DNA of 64,000 bases, from assembly GCF_002807035.1 (NCBI RefSeq), contig NZ_NIUC01000002.1, positions 243,477 to 307,476 on the forward strand. Reading direction: 5' to 3'. This document shows positions 17,973 through 27,609 of the stretch, one piece after another. The stretch's first letter is position 1. Each line of letters begins with the position of its first letter. Source of the stretch: Algoriphagus formosus. Lineage in GTDB: Bacteria; Bacteroidota; Bacteroidia; Cytophagales; Cyclobacteriaceae. Under the pieces are notes generated by a model. That model ran no database searches, was not told the origin of the DNA, and saw only the letters and a program-made list of their open reading frames with translations. The translations under genes were made by a program, and so were the position numbers.

Positions 17973-17980
17973 TACATTTG
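17973..17980 (+). promoter_or_regulatory. -7 promoter element of gcvP
   Basis: TACATTTG fits TAnnTTTG, 60 bp before the gcvP start. The -33 element is not clear. Confidence 0.4.
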
Positions 17981-18040
17981 CCGCCAGAAATTGAAAATAT
18001 TTCAGACCCTACTATTCATCACAGCTTCCATTAAAAAAGT

Positions 18041-20935
18041 ATGAAGATTAACCTTTCGAATGCTGTCAAGTTTGAGAGCAGACACAATGGCCCGACAGAG
18101 GCGGAAATCGCAGAAATGTTGGAGAAGATCGGTGCCACATCCCTTGAGGAACTTATCAATCAAACCGTCCCAAAAGCAATTCAAAACGAAAGACCTTTGG
18201 ATTTGCCCAAAGCGAAACTGGAATCTGAATTTCTAAGAGATTTCAAAAAACTCGCTTCCAAAAACAAGGTATTCAAATCCTTCATTGGGATGGGTTATTA
18301 CGATACCATCGTTCCGGGGGTGATTTTGAGAAATGTGCTGGAAAACCCAGGGTGGTATACAGCCTACACTCCGTATCAGGCAGAAATTGCCCAAGGGAGA
18401 TTGGAAGCTTTGATCAATTTCCAAACGGTGGTCATGGAACTGACCGGCATGGAGCTAGCCAATGCTTCTCTATTGGATGAAGGCACTGCAGCTGCCGAGG
18501 CAATGACCATGCTTCACTCCGTAAAACCAAGAGCGAAGAAAACCGCAAACAAATTCTTTGTAGACGAGAAAATCTTCCCTCAGACCAGAGCGCTTCTTGA
18601 AACTAGAGCTGAGCCGGTAGGAATCGAATTGGTATTTGGATCTATTCAAGATTTGGATGTGACCGACCCTGAGCTTTATGGCGTCATGTTCCAATACCCT
18701 GATGCAGAAGGTGCTGTGAGAGATTACTCTGCCATAGTAGCTGCCGCAAAAGAAAACAATGTATTGACAGCCTTTGCCACAGACCTTTTGGCGCTCACGT
18801 TATTAACCCCTCCGGGAGAAATGGGAGCCGATGTGGTAGTAGGATCTGCACAGCGATTTGGTGTACCGATGGGATATGGTGGACCTCACGCAGGATTTTT
18901 TGCAACCAAGGAAGATTTCAAAAGACAAATCCCAGGCCGAATCATCGGTGTATCTGTAGACCGTGCTGGAAATAAAGCCTATCGCATGGCGCTTCAGACA
19001 CGTGAACAACATATCAAGCGTGAAAAAGCCACATCCAATATCTGTACCGCACAGGTATTACTTGCCGTGATGTCTTCGTTCTATGCAGTCTATCACGGTC
19101 CGCAAGGATTGAAAAATATTGCGCTTCGTACGCATGGCCTTGCCAAATTGACAGCTCAAGCACTGAAGAAGGTAGGCCTCGAAGTTTCTGATCAAACCTT
19201 CTTCGATACCATTCAGGTAAAAATGAATGAGGTATCTCGCGAGCGTGTAAGAGGATTGGCCTTAGGAGCTGAAATGAACTTCCGCTATGAAGAGGACTCT
19301 ATATTCATCTCCTTTGATGAGACTAAGTCGCTTGCTGATGTAGAAGCTATCGTATCCATCTTCGCTACAGAAGAAGGAAAGCATACGTTGAACTTGGATG
19401 AATTGGTAGCTGACTTGAATCTGGAATTGCCAGAGGCTCTAGCCAGAAAGTCTGACTACCTCACCCACCCTGTGTTCAACAACTTCCACTCCGAGCATGA
19501 AATGCTTCGCTACATCAAGCGATTGGAAGCAAAAGACCTTTCTTTGGTACACTCCATGATCTCCTTGGGATCTTGTACCATGAAGTTGAATGCTACCGCT
19601 GAGATGATTCCTGTCACTTGGCCAGAATTTGGGCAGATTCACCCATTTGCTCCTATGGATCAGACTTTGGGTTACCAAGAGTTGTTTTCCAATCTCAGAA
19701 CATGGTTGACAGAAATCACCGGTTTCGCAGACACTTCTCTTCAGCCCAACTCAGGTGCTCAGGGCGAATATGCTGGCCTGATGGTCATCCGAGCCTATCA
19801 CATGAGCCGTGGCGAAGGTCACCGCAATATCGCTTTGATCCCTACTTCTGCTCACGGAACCAACCCTGCTTCCGCTGTTATGGCCGGAATGAAAGTAGTC
19901 TTGGTGAAATGTGACGAAAGAGGAAATATCGATGTGGCAGACCTGAAGGAAAAAGCTGCTGCAAATGCTGAAAACCTTGCAGCTTTGATGGTAACCTATC
20001 CATCTACACACGGGGTATTCGAAGAAGCTATTCAGGAAATCTGCGCCACTATCCACGAATTTGGAGGACAAGTTTACATGGATGGTGCGAATATGAACGC
20101 ACAGGTAGGTTTGACCTCTCCGGGACGAATCGGAGCTGATGTCTGCCACCTCAACTTGCACAAGACATTCTGTATTCCTCACGGTGGTGGAGGTCCAGGC
20201 ATGGGACCAATTTGCGTAGCTGCTCACTTGGCACCTTTCTTACCAGGAAACCCAATCATTAAAACGGGAGGAACTCAAGCAGTATCGTCCATTTCAGCTG
20301 CACCATACGGTAGTGCTAGCATTCTTCCAATCTCCTACGCTTACATCGAAATGATGGGAGGAGATGGTTTGACCAATGCGACTAAAATGGCTATTCTAAA
20401 TGCCAACTATATTAAGGAAAGATTGGATGGTCATTACCCTATTCTTTACACGGGTGCTAATGGAAGAGCTGCTCATGAGATGATCATTGATTGTCGTGGC
20501 TTCAAGGAGTTCGGTGTAGAAGTAGAGGATATCGCCAAGCGATTGATGGATTATGGCTTCCACGCTCCCACTGTATCTTTCCCTGTGGCAGGCACGATGA
20601 TGATCGAACCAACCGAATCCGAGACCAAGGCTGAGTTGGATAGATTCTGTGATGCATTGATTGGAATTCGTGAGGAGATCAGAGAGATCGAAAATGGATC
20701 TGCTGATAGAGAAAATAATGTGTTGAAAAATGCTCCGCACACAGCAAACATGGTCTTGATCGGAGATTGGGAATTACCTTACTCCAGAGAAAAGGCTGTT
20801 TATCCTTTGGCCTATGTGAAGGATAATAAATTCTGGCCTACCGTACGGAGAATTGATTCTGCCTATGGTGACAGGAACTTGATGTGTAGCTGTATCCCTG
20901 TTGAGGAATACGCCCAAGAGCAGGAGCTCGTATAA
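18041..20935 (+). CDS. gcvP: Glycine dehydrogenase (decarboxylating), P-protein
   Basis: 964 aa, the normal length for the fused single-chain P-protein. It decarboxylates glycine and passes the aminomethyl group to lipoyl H-protein in the glycine cleavage system. The PLP-binding Lys708 is in the [16 protein letters not shown] motif of the C-terminal half. The N-terminal half has the conserved [18 protein letters not shown] and [20 protein letters not shown]. No gcvT or gcvH lies next to it, so the system is dispersed here. A strong terminator follows. Confidence 0.97.
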   Translation: MKINLSNAVKFESRHNGPTEAEIAEMLEKIGATSLEELINQTVPKAIQNERPLDLPKAKLESEFLRDFKKLASKNKVFKSFIGMGYYDTIVPGVILRNVLENPGWYTAYTPYQAEIAQGRLEALINFQTVVMELTGMELANASLLDEGTAAAEAMTMLHSVKPRAKKTANKFFVDEKIFPQTRALLETRAEPVGIELVFGSIQDLDVTDPELYGVMFQYPDAEGAVRDYSAIVAAAKENNVLTAFATDLLALTLLTPPGEMGADVVVGSAQRFGVPMGYGGPHAGFFATKEDFKRQIPGRIIGVSVDRAGNKAYRMALQTREQHIKREKATSNICTAQVLLAVMSSFYAVYHGPQGLKNIALRTHGLAKLTAQALKKVGLEVSDQTFFDTIQVKMNEVSRERVRGLALGAEMNFRYEEDSIFISFDETKSLADVEAIVSIFATEEGKHTLNLDELVADLNLELPEALARKSDYLTHPVFNNFHSEHEMLRYIKRLEAKDLSLVHSMISLGSCTMKLNATAEMIPVTWPEFGQIHPFAPMDQTLGYQELFSNLRTWLTEITGFADTSLQPNSGAQGEYAGLMVIRAYHMSRGEGHRNIALIPTSAHGTNPASAVMAGMKVVLVKCDERGNIDVADLKEKAAANAENLAALMVTYPSTHGVFEEAIQEICATIHEFGGQVYMDGANMNAQVGLTSPGRIGADVCHLNLHKTFCIPHGGGGPGMGPICVAAHLAPFLPGNPIIKTGGTQAVSSISAAPYGSASILPISYAYIEMMGGDGLTNATKMAILNANYIKERLDGHYPILYTGANGRAAHEMIIDCRGFKEFGVEVEDIAKRLMDYGFHAPTVSFPVAGTMMIEPTESETKAELDRFCDALIGIREEIREIENGSADRENNVLKNAPHTANMVLIGDWELPYSREKAVYPLAYVKDNKFWPTVRRIDSAYGDRNLMCSCIPVEEYAQEQELV

Positions 20936-20943
20936 ATTCATAA

Positions 20944-20973
20944 AGAAGCCCGATCGAAAGACCGGGCTTCTTT
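20944..20973 (+). terminator. Terminator after gcvP
   Basis: AGAAGCCCG and CGGGCTTCT form a 9-bp stem, followed by TTATT. It may also serve the convergent gene. Confidence 0.8.
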
Positions 20974-20993
20974 ATTGATAGTCAAATTTTTAC

Positions 20994-21641
20994 CTAGGAA
21001 ATCACCCCTTTTGTTTCCTTTGATTTTCTGAAAATCAACCAGAACATCACTAAAATCAGGATTATTAGGAGTGCAACTTCGAATTGTGCCCAAATCTGTG
21101 AGCGATTGATTAGTCTTTTAGCTTTCTTGATCAATCTTTCACCTTCATCCAATTGGATCGCACTGAGATCATCCAAGTCCTTTCTCGCCCGAGAAATTTT
21201 TGCATCATATCGCTTGACTTGGTCGATATTTACTCCACTAGAATCAGAGTAAAGCAAATCATAACTCTTGATCGATAGATCATTCACAATGATATTTTTG
21301 AAATCTGTCAAATATTGAGATTCATCCGGTGTCAGCTTTGTCTTTTCAAATTCTTCTATGATCGCCAAAATCTCATTTTCCTCCTGTTCAATTTCATCCA
21401 AAACGCGCGAATAATCATAATCAATATCGCAGTGGTCTACGAGCTTTTGGATCTGAAAAAGACCTTCAGAAATATCAAAGATGTAGCTTTCTACCACCAG
21501 TCGGTCGTTATACACCTCAGTAAAGGTGGAGCTGATCTCTTTAAAATTCTGACGCTCAATAAGATTTTTTGCATAGATCAACAAAAGCAAAAGGCTGACA
21601 ATAAAGAAGGCCTGAAATTTTTTTCTTCGAATTGAGGACAT
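20994..21641 (-). CDS. Membrane protein with an MCP-type four-helix-bundle sensor, no output domain
   Basis: 215 aa. TM1 is at about 11-25 (AFFIVSLLLLLIYA) and TM2 at about 188-207 (FEVALLIILILVMFWLIF). Between them about 160 residues form long charged helices with heptad-like spacing, the layout of the chemoreceptor four-helix-bundle ligand domain. After TM2 only RKSKETKGVIS remains: no HAMP, kinase or signalling tip. It may sense a small molecule and signal through partner interactions. It is a single gene facing gcvP. Confidence 0.6.
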   Translation of the reverse strand: MSSIRRKKFQAFFIVSLLLLLIYAKNLIERQNFKEISSTFTEVYNDRLVVESYIFDISEGLFQIQKLVDHCDIDYDYSRVLDEIEQEENEILAIIEEFEKTKLTPDESQYLTDFKNIIVNDLSIKSYDLLYSDSSGVNIDQVKRYDAKISRARKDLDDLSAIQLDEGERLIKKAKRLINRSQIWAQFEVALLIILILVMFWLIFRKSKETKGVIS

Positions 21642-21716
21642 GGTATTTTAGTAAGTAAGGCTAACTAATTTTCTTCTTCAGTTTAGGCATTCTTAGACAG
21701 TTTGCCAAAAATTAAA

Positions 21717-22538
21717 TTAGGGGTTCTCTCCCGGCATTTCATCATAGACCCGGACATAATCGACTACAAGCTGCTGTGGCCAGATATCCGGATCTACTCC
21801 TTCTCGACCTCCCCAATTTCCTCCGACTGCAATATTCAATATCAAGTGAAAAGGTTGATCAAAAGGCCATTCCTGATAGCTTCCTCCCGTATTTTCAAAG
21901 GTAAAATACTGAACACCGTCCACTAGAAAATCAATCTTTTCTTCTGTCCAATTGATGGCGTAAACATGAAATTCAGAATCAAAATCAGGAACTTGAATCT
22001 GATTTCCTTTTTGGGTGCCTTTGACATGATTAAATGCCTCTGTATGAACAGTGCCATGAACCACTCCGGGATCATATCCCACATGCTCCATGATATCAAT
22101 TTCCCCATTCTTTGGCCAGCCTCCATGGCGATTTTCCTCCGCTAGCATCCAGATAGCAGGCCAGGTACCAACTCCTTTGGGAAGCTTTGCCCGCACTTCT
22201 ATGTAACCATATTTCCAGGTTGCTTTTCCCCTAGTAAGTAATCGAGCAGAGGAATAGCCTTTTGGAAAACCCGCATCAGACCTTGCCTCAATGATCAAAT
22301 ACCCATCTTCTACCCGGGCATTTTTAAGGTCTTTTTCTGTATAAAACTGCAACTCATTGTTTCCCCAGCCATGATCTCCCACATCGTATGTCCACTTAGT
22401 GGCGTCCGGCAATCCTGGAATTTCAAACTCATCAGACCAAAGCAGTTTCTGTGCTTGAAGAGACTCCGTATTGGTAAAAAAGAAAACAAGTAATAGGCTC
22501 AAAAAGGATTGAAAACAAACTTTTAATTTAATAGGCAT
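21717..22538 (-). CDS. GH16 endo-beta-1,3(4)-glucanase (laminarinase type)
   Basis: 273 aa. The signal peptide is residues 1-30 (FLSLLLVFFFTNTESLQAQ). The beta-jelly-roll catalytic domain has the GH16 active-site signature GEIDIMEHVG, with nucleophile Glu and acid/base Glu separated by Asp, flanked by GTWPAIWML and later FHVYAINWTEEKIDF. No carbohydrate-binding module or T9SS tail is attached, so it probably works in the periplasm on beta-1,3-glucan such as laminarin. It is a single gene, divergent from the CsbD-like gene. Confidence 0.93.
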   Translation of the reverse strand: MPIKLKVCFQSFLSLLLVFFFTNTESLQAQKLLWSDEFEIPGLPDATKWTYDVGDHGWGNNELQFYTEKDLKNARVEDGYLIIEARSDAGFPKGYSSARLLTRGKATWKYGYIEVRAKLPKGVGTWPAIWMLAEENRHGGWPKNGEIDIMEHVGYDPGVVHGTVHTEAFNHVKGTQKGNQIQVPDFDSEFHVYAINWTEEKIDFLVDGVQYFTFENTGGSYQEWPFDQPFHLILNIAVGGNWGGREGVDPDIWPQQLVVDYVRVYDEMPGENP

Positions 22539-22607
22539 GGAACTATTTTTTAGGTAAATAGGTTTTATTGTTGTTAATCTTTTATTCTAACCAAAAATAT
22601 ACATTTT

Positions 22608-22805
22608 ATGTCATTACAACTGAAAGGAAAATGGAATCAACTGAAAGGACAATTAAAGCAGACTTACGCCGCACTGACTGACGATGATTTAAAGTTTACC
22701 GAGGGACAGGAAGATGAGCTTTTGGGTCTTTTACAGGAAAAAACCGGTGAAAAAATAGAAAACCTCAGAAAGATGATTTTTGAAACTGAGGAAGAAAGCA
22801 AATAA
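22608..22805 (+). CDS. CsbD-like stress protein
   Basis: 65 aa. LKGKWNQLKGQLKQTYAALTDDDL followed by GQEDELLGLLQEKTGEK is the CsbD family pattern. These are small, abundant, largely disordered or helical proteins induced in general stress; their molecular function is unknown. It has its own terminator 24 bp downstream. Confidence 0.85.
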   Translation: MSLQLKGKWNQLKGQLKQTYAALTDDDLKFTEGQEDELLGLLQEKTGEKIENLRKMIFETEEESK

Positions 22806-22828
22806 GTCTACCCTAACAAATATCGAAG

Positions 22829-22860
22829 AGGCTGGTTAAATTGATAATCAGCCTTTTTAT
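22829..22860 (+). terminator. Terminator after the CsbD-like gene
   Basis: AGGCTG and CAGCCT stem, with ATT-rich extension of the hairpin, followed by TTTTAT. Confidence 0.75.
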
Positions 22861-22923
22861 TTATGCTGTTTTTTCTCTCAAAGGCTAATTGTAAATTGCC
22901 TTCGTAAACCCAAATAAAAACCC

Positions 22924-24087
22924 ATGGCATATTATCACAGACTCGGTCAGATTCCGCCCAAGCGGCACACGCAGTTTCGACAGCCAGACGGAAGCCTCTA
23001 CAAGGAAGAGCTTGTCAGCTCAAAAGGTTTCTCAGGAATCTATTCCAATCTCTACCATATCTACAATCCAAACGAGGTAAAAACCATCGGTAAGCCCAAA
23101 CCTTTCAAATGGGAAGTGGCTAAAGACCACGGTCTCCAGCAAACCCATCTCAAAACATCAGGAGTTGGCACCACTGGTAAAGACTATCTCTCCGCCCGTC
23201 GTATGCTCATGATGAATAATGATGTGATGATGGGCATCTGCTCTCCGGAGCAGCGGAAAATGGACTATTACTTCAAAAATGCAGATGGCGACGAACTCAT
23301 TTACATTCATGATGGTAATGGCGTTCTTTATTCTCAGTTCGGAAAATTGGAAGTGCGGAAAGGCGATTACATTGTGATCCCACGAACGACGATTTATCGG
23401 TTTGAATTTGAAGAAGAAGGTCCTTTGCGATTACTAGTCATCGAATCTCATGGTCCGATCGAGACAGTGAAGCGATATAGAAATGAAGTCGGTCAATTGC
23501 TAGAGCATTCCCCTTATTGCGAGCGGGACATTCGGCCTCCACATGAACTTCACATTGAAAAAGAAAAAGGTGAATACCTGGTTCAAATCAAAAAACAGGG
23601 GATGTTGCACCAATATTCTTACGGTCATAGCCCACTAGATATAGTGGGATGGGATGGTTACCTGTATCCTTATGCCCTGTCAATCTATGATTTCGAGCCC
23701 ATTACCGGCCGAATCCATCAGCCACCACCCGTACATCAGACTTTCCAAGCTTGGGGCTTTGTGATTTGTTCTTTTGTACCCCGCTTATTCGATTATCATC
23801 CCTTGGCCATTCCAGCACCTTACAATCACTCCAATATTGATTCTGACGAAGTACTGTACTATGCGGAGGGAGAGTTTATGAGTCGAAGAGGAATTGATCG
23901 AGGATCTTTCACGATTCATATGGGAGGACTGCCACACGGACCTCATCCGGGTACGGTTGAGAAATCTATTGGAGCCAAATCCACGGAAGAATATGCAGTC
24001 ATGCTGGATACTTTCAGACCGCTGCAGATTACCACAGATGCTTTGGATTTTGTGGATGAAAACTATCCCATGAGTTGGACGGATTGA
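22924..24087 (+). CDS. hmgA: Homogentisate 1,2-dioxygenase
   Basis: 387 aa. It opens the aromatic ring of homogentisate in tyrosine and phenylalanine breakdown. The N-terminus MAYYHRLGQIPPKRHTQFRQ is characteristic of the Bacteroidota form. The cupin iron site is in the C-terminal half: SDEVLYYAEGEFMSRRG followed by HMGGLPHGPHPG. The bacterial enzyme is usually about 430-440 aa and the Bacteroidota form is shorter, like this one. No other genes of the pathway are in the window; it is monocistronic with a strong terminator. Confidence 0.92.
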   Translation: MAYYHRLGQIPPKRHTQFRQPDGSLYKEELVSSKGFSGIYSNLYHIYNPNEVKTIGKPKPFKWEVAKDHGLQQTHLKTSGVGTTGKDYLSARRMLMMNNDVMMGICSPEQRKMDYYFKNADGDELIYIHDGNGVLYSQFGKLEVRKGDYIVIPRTTIYRFEFEEEGPLRLLVIESHGPIETVKRYRNEVGQLLEHSPYCERDIRPPHELHIEKEKGEYLVQIKKQGMLHQYSYGHSPLDIVGWDGYLYPYALSIYDFEPITGRIHQPPPVHQTFQAWGFVICSFVPRLFDYHPLAIPAPYNHSNIDSDEVLYYAEGEFMSRRGIDRGSFTIHMGGLPHGPHPGTVEKSIGAKSTEEYAVMLDTFRPLQITTDALDFVDENYPMSWTD

Positions 24088-24113
24088 AAAAAGATTAAAA
24101 CTTAGAAAATCAA

Positions 24114-24152
24114 ATACCCCAAAAAGCAAAAAACTTTTGGGGTGTTTTTTTT
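24114..24152 (+). terminator. Terminator after homogentisate dioxygenase
   Basis: ATACCCCAAAAG and CTTTTGGGGTGT form a long stem with an A-rich loop, followed by eight T. Confidence 0.85.
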
Positions 24153-24179
24153 AAATAGGATTTTCGATTAAAAGTATAA

Positions 24180-24434
24180 TTAATATATCTCCTTTCTGTG
24201 CCCTAAATCAATCACATCTACCAACAGAATCTTGTCTTGTATTTCGTATAGGATACGGTAATTGGCTACCCTAATTCGATACCCCTCCCTACCTTTTAAC
24301 TTTTTATATCCTTTGGGCCTTGGATTATCTGCTAATGCCAAAATGGCTTCTTTAATATTTGAAAAATAGGGGTCAGGAATCTTTATTAATTTCTTTTTGG
24401 CTCTTTTTGCTATTCTAACCTTATACTTGCTCAT
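24180..24434 (-). CDS. RelE/ParE-type toxin
   Basis: 84 aa from ATG at 24434, chosen because MSKYKVRIAKRAKKKLIKIP is the normal RelE-family start; an upstream in-frame ATG at 24527 lies inside the antitoxin gene and would add 31 basic residues. It has NPRPKGYKKLKGREGYRIRVANYRILYEI and ends VIDLGHRKEIY, the family's conserved core and terminal H-R-x-x-x-Y. RelE-like members cleave mRNA on the ribosome, whereas ParE-like ones poison gyrase; the Y/R-rich C-terminus favours the RelE side. It overlaps the antitoxin gene by 14 bp. Confidence 0.88.
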   Translation of the reverse strand: MSKYKVRIAKRAKKKLIKIPDPYFSNIKEAILALADNPRPKGYKKLKGREGYRIRVANYRILYEIQDKILLVDVIDLGHRKEIY

Positions 24435-24636
24435 TTTTCCTGGATTCTTCAATTTCCTTAAAGACCTCCTCAGCATCAAAAAATTCCTGATCTTCCTTTT
24501 TGGCCTCATCGAAAAGCCTAATATCATCCAATTCCTCCAACTCTTCCAAAATCGCTTTAAAATCCTTCATAGGGAGAATTACAGAAACTTTTTTCCCTTT
24601 TTTATCTGTAACATATTTTGGGTTGACACTTATCAT
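24421..24636 (-). CDS. Antitoxin of the RelE/ParE pair (Phd/RelB-like)
   Basis: 71 aa. The N-terminal part KYVTDKKGKKVSVILPMKDF is the short DNA-binding beta-alpha unit of Phd/YefM-like antitoxins. The acidic C-terminal half (LEELDDIRLFDEAKKED, then EEVFKEIEESRKNEQ) is the usual flexible toxin-binding tail. Being first in the pair and overlapping the toxin start is the standard arrangement that keeps antitoxin in excess. It probably represses its own promoter upstream of 24636. Confidence 0.82.
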   Translation of the reverse strand: MISVNPKYVTDKKGKKVSVILPMKDFKAILEELEELDDIRLFDEAKKEDQEFFDAEEVFKEIEESRKNEQV

Positions 24637-24737
24637 AGCGATTGATTTTTAAAGATCTAATATTTGAACTTAGTTCACAGGTTTAGCTTAAAATAAAGCT
24701 GCTTATTTATCGAACGTACAAAATTAATCCAAGTTCT

Positions 24738-27419
24738 TTACCTTTCCGCAGTACTCTTATTTTGAAATAGCTCGTGGTTTTCATTTCCACCCGCTATCAA
24801 ATAAGCCATCAAATCCTTCAACTCCTCCTCGTTGAGCCGATTGATTAATCCAGGAAGCATGATGGACACTTCTGAGTTTTTGGTAAAGGAAACTGTGCTT
24901 TTTGGCACCTCACGTAAATCATCTGGAGCAAATGGATTCTGAGACACAAAATACGCCTCCTCATTTTCATTTACCAGTCTTCCCACCACAGAGCCTCCAT
25001 CTTTCAATTCAAATACGGTTGCATGATATTGCTCCGAAATGACATCACTTGGATTGATGGTAGCTTCCAAAATGTCCTTTTTGGAAAAACGGGTGCCTAA
25101 TTGAGTCAAGTCCGGTCCGACGATTCCACCCTCTCCCTGCATGGTATGGCAGGATTGACAAAGAGTCGCCTGATACATGGCCTTTCCTCTGACATAATCC
25201 TGAGCACCCAAATTATCCACCGCTGCCAAGGCTTCGTCTACAGTCCATCTTCTTCCAGGACCCTCGGGCTGAATTCCCGGTTCGACAATATCATTCCCAC
25301 TGGCAGAAAGCAATTTCCCACCAGATAGCTCATCATACTTTTCAAAATCTGCAGGATCCACGGATGCTAAGGCCATCTTTCGGGCACGGTCCAAGAATCC
25401 CACATAGCTTCTGCCTCCTTTATATTCGGTCAACGCATTTTTGATCCAGGCAAAATATTCTTCACGCATCGCTGGAGTCCATCCTTTTTCGGCACCTCCC
25501 AAAACAGTCGCATAGTAAGTAGCCTGAGCTGGAGGCACATTTGCAAGCATATTTGCGATATCCAAACCATACTGTGGATTTCTAAAAACCAATTCAGAAG
25601 AAGAAGTGAAGGTCTTTTGATAGTCTGCGTCGTCTTTGGCTGTTTGTAGCAATGCCAAAGTTTTCTCCACAGCATCAGGAGCTTCTAAATGCGTTAAAAG
25701 CACCGAAAGGGACCGGTTTAATAAATTATCATCTGCCGGGAAATTGGGGGAAAGATAGGCGACCAAATCAGACTTGACCGAGGCAGCAGCGTCATCATAC
25801 CGATACAGAATGACCTCAACTGTTCGAAGCAAATCCTGTTTTTCTTTTTCAGAAAGTGCTGAATAATCTATTTCCATCAAACCATTCAGCAAGTCAGTTG
25901 CATCCCCCGAGCCTCCCTGACGAGCCAAGGCCAAACTGGCTTGCGTTTTCTTGACTGGGTTTGTTTCTGAACTGACTTTGTCTCTCCAAGATTCCAAAGG
26001 TTGATGCTCCAAAGCTATCCGAGCGGCATATTGAACAAATCGATCTTCGTGATCTAAGTTTTGCCAGGCCAACTCCAGACCTTCTGGCCCTGGATTTCTT
26101 TCGTGAAAGCTTTCCAATTCCCGTCTCAGCTTAGCTTCGGCGGGCAATTCCTCCACCGTCAAAGCTGAAACATCATCAGGATTCCCTGTGTAATAAACCC
26201 GGTAAAGATCCGACTCCAAGCGTCTACCACCCGTGGCAAAATACATCGCACCATCAGGGCCGATAGTTCCATCCGTCAGGGGAAGTGGTGAACCAGAAAT
26301 AAATTCCTCCGCATTGGCAGAGTAGCTCGCTCCTTCTGGTGTAAGATGAACCGCATAGATAATCCCAAAACTCCAATCAAAGGCATACAAAGCCTTTTGA
26401 TATTTAGCGGGGAAAGCCGCCTCAGTTCCAAACATCACATTGGTCGGAGAACCTTGTCCGATATTCAAAACAGCTGGGAGGTTGTCCGGAAAATTGGGTG
26501 ACCATTTCGCATTTCCTGTTCTCCAGCCAAACTCCGCACCCGATGTCACATGATTGATTCGGGTAGGCCGATACCAAGGCATTCCGAAGTCCCATTCCAT
26601 GTCTGAATCATAGGTGAAAAGATCGCCCACTTCATTATAGGCTATATCAAACTCATTCCGAAAGCCTGCTGCGATCAATTCCCAATCCTTGCCTTCCGGA
26701 TCAATGGTTGCAACCCAGCCTCCAGGTGCTTGTCTGCTATTGGCATGACCACGTGGGTCCTTGATGAGAGGGAATAAATTGTCTTCATCCCATACCCTTG
26801 AAAGTCGATAATGATCCATCTGAGGCACATCCACATGATTACCTGCGGAAAGCACAATTCGGCTTCCATCCGGGGTCAATTTCATGGAATGAGGTCCATG
26901 CTCACCCGGCTCTCCTGTAAAAGTCCGAATCTCGGTTACGGTCTCATACTGATCATCTCCATCCAAGTCCTGAATACGGTAAAGCCCTGTTCCTCTGGAA
27001 AAAGTCTCATTGGGATTGTGATTCACCATCACGTAGATGGAATTAAAGGCAAAAAGCAAGCCTTGTGCATAGCCCATCCCAACTTGAGGCTCCTCCACAT
27101 TTCCAACCAGCATTTTCTCCACCTTAGGCTTGACAGAGTCAGAACCTACTTTGGGGATGGTCAAGCGATAGAGAAACCCATATTGGTCTGCTGTAATCAT
27201 CCGGCCTTTATCATCAAAAGTCATAGCTACCCATGACCCCTGATCGTTTTCTCCAGGACTATACAGATGCTCCACCTCAAAACCTTCGGGAAGCTTTAAC
27301 TTGTCAATTTTAGGATTACCAGTGAGTTGACGCTCTGACTTGGGCTGCTGACAGCTAAATCCCAAGAGGACTAAAACGAGTAATGAAAGGCTCGAAATGC
27401 TTTTTATTGAACTTTGCAT
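24738..27419 (-). CDS. PVC-type glucose/sorbosone-dehydrogenase-like lipoprotein with C-terminal cytochrome c
   Basis: 893 aa from ATG at 27419, chosen because it starts the lipoprotein signal (LLVLVLLGFSC); an ATG at 27461 would add 14 hydrophobic residues. The N-terminal 400 residues are a beta-propeller (LPEGFEVEHLYSPG, then FDDKGRMITADQYGFLYRL). The middle looks helical, HEAT-like. The C-terminal region has one covalent haem site CQSCH near residue 755 and the distal-ligand region PDLTQLGTRF, then HATVFELKDGG typical of PVC-type cytochromes. It probably oxidises a sugar or sugar alcohol at the periplasmic face. It is divergent from the related gene at 27610. Confidence 0.8.
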   Translation of the reverse strand: MQSSIKSISSLSLLVLVLLGFSCQQPKSERQLTGNPKIDKLKLPEGFEVEHLYSPGENDQGSWVAMTFDDKGRMITADQYGFLYRLTIPKVGSDSVKPKVEKMLVGNVEEPQVGMGYAQGLLFAFNSIYVMVNHNPNETFSRGTGLYRIQDLDGDDQYETVTEIRTFTGEPGEHGPHSMKLTPDGSRIVLSAGNHVDVPQMDHYRLSRVWDEDNLFPLIKDPRGHANSRQAPGGWVATIDPEGKDWELIAAGFRNEFDIAYNEVGDLFTYDSDMEWDFGMPWYRPTRINHVTSGAEFGWRTGNAKWSPNFPDNLPAVLNIGQGSPTNVMFGTEAAFPAKYQKALYAFDWSFGIIYAVHLTPEGASYSANAEEFISGSPLPLTDGTIGPDGAMYFATGGRRLESDLYRVYYTGNPDDVSALTVEELPAEAKLRRELESFHERNPGPEGLELAWQNLDHEDRFVQYAARIALEHQPLESWRDKVSSETNPVKKTQASLALARQGGSGDATDLLNGLMEIDYSALSEKEKQDLLRTVEVILYRYDDAAASVKSDLVAYLSPNFPADDNLLNRSLSVLLTHLEAPDAVEKTLALLQTAKDDADYQKTFTSSSELVFRNPQYGLDIANMLANVPPAQATYYATVLGGAEKGWTPAMREEYFAWIKNALTEYKGGRSYVGFLDRARKMALASVDPADFEKYDELSGGKLLSASGNDIVEPGIQPEGPGRRWTVDEALAAVDNLGAQDYVRGKAMYQATLCQSCHTMQGEGGIVGPDLTQLGTRFSKKDILEATINPSDVISEQYHATVFELKDGGSVVGRLVNENEEAYFVSQNPFAPDDLREVPKSTVSFTKNSEVSIMLPGLINRLNEEELKDLMAYLIAGGNENHELFQNKSTAER

Positions 27420-27609
27420 GAAAATAAATTTCAGGTTGAAAAAGAAATTTAAAAAAAGCAAAATAGATTTCAGCCGAATGATCCGACCGTTTACATAAAA
27501 AACTGGAAAATTATATTTTTTACAGGGTGCATCCTGCTTCTTTTGGTCTCTTTTGAAAATAAAGCGATATTTTCAAATCTAATATTGCCTCAAAAGCCCT
27601 TTAAAAACC

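Noticed and set aside
19751..20227. 158-codon minus-strand frame inside gcvP
   Set aside because: Shadow of the P-protein reading frame; Ser/Cys/His-rich without any domain.
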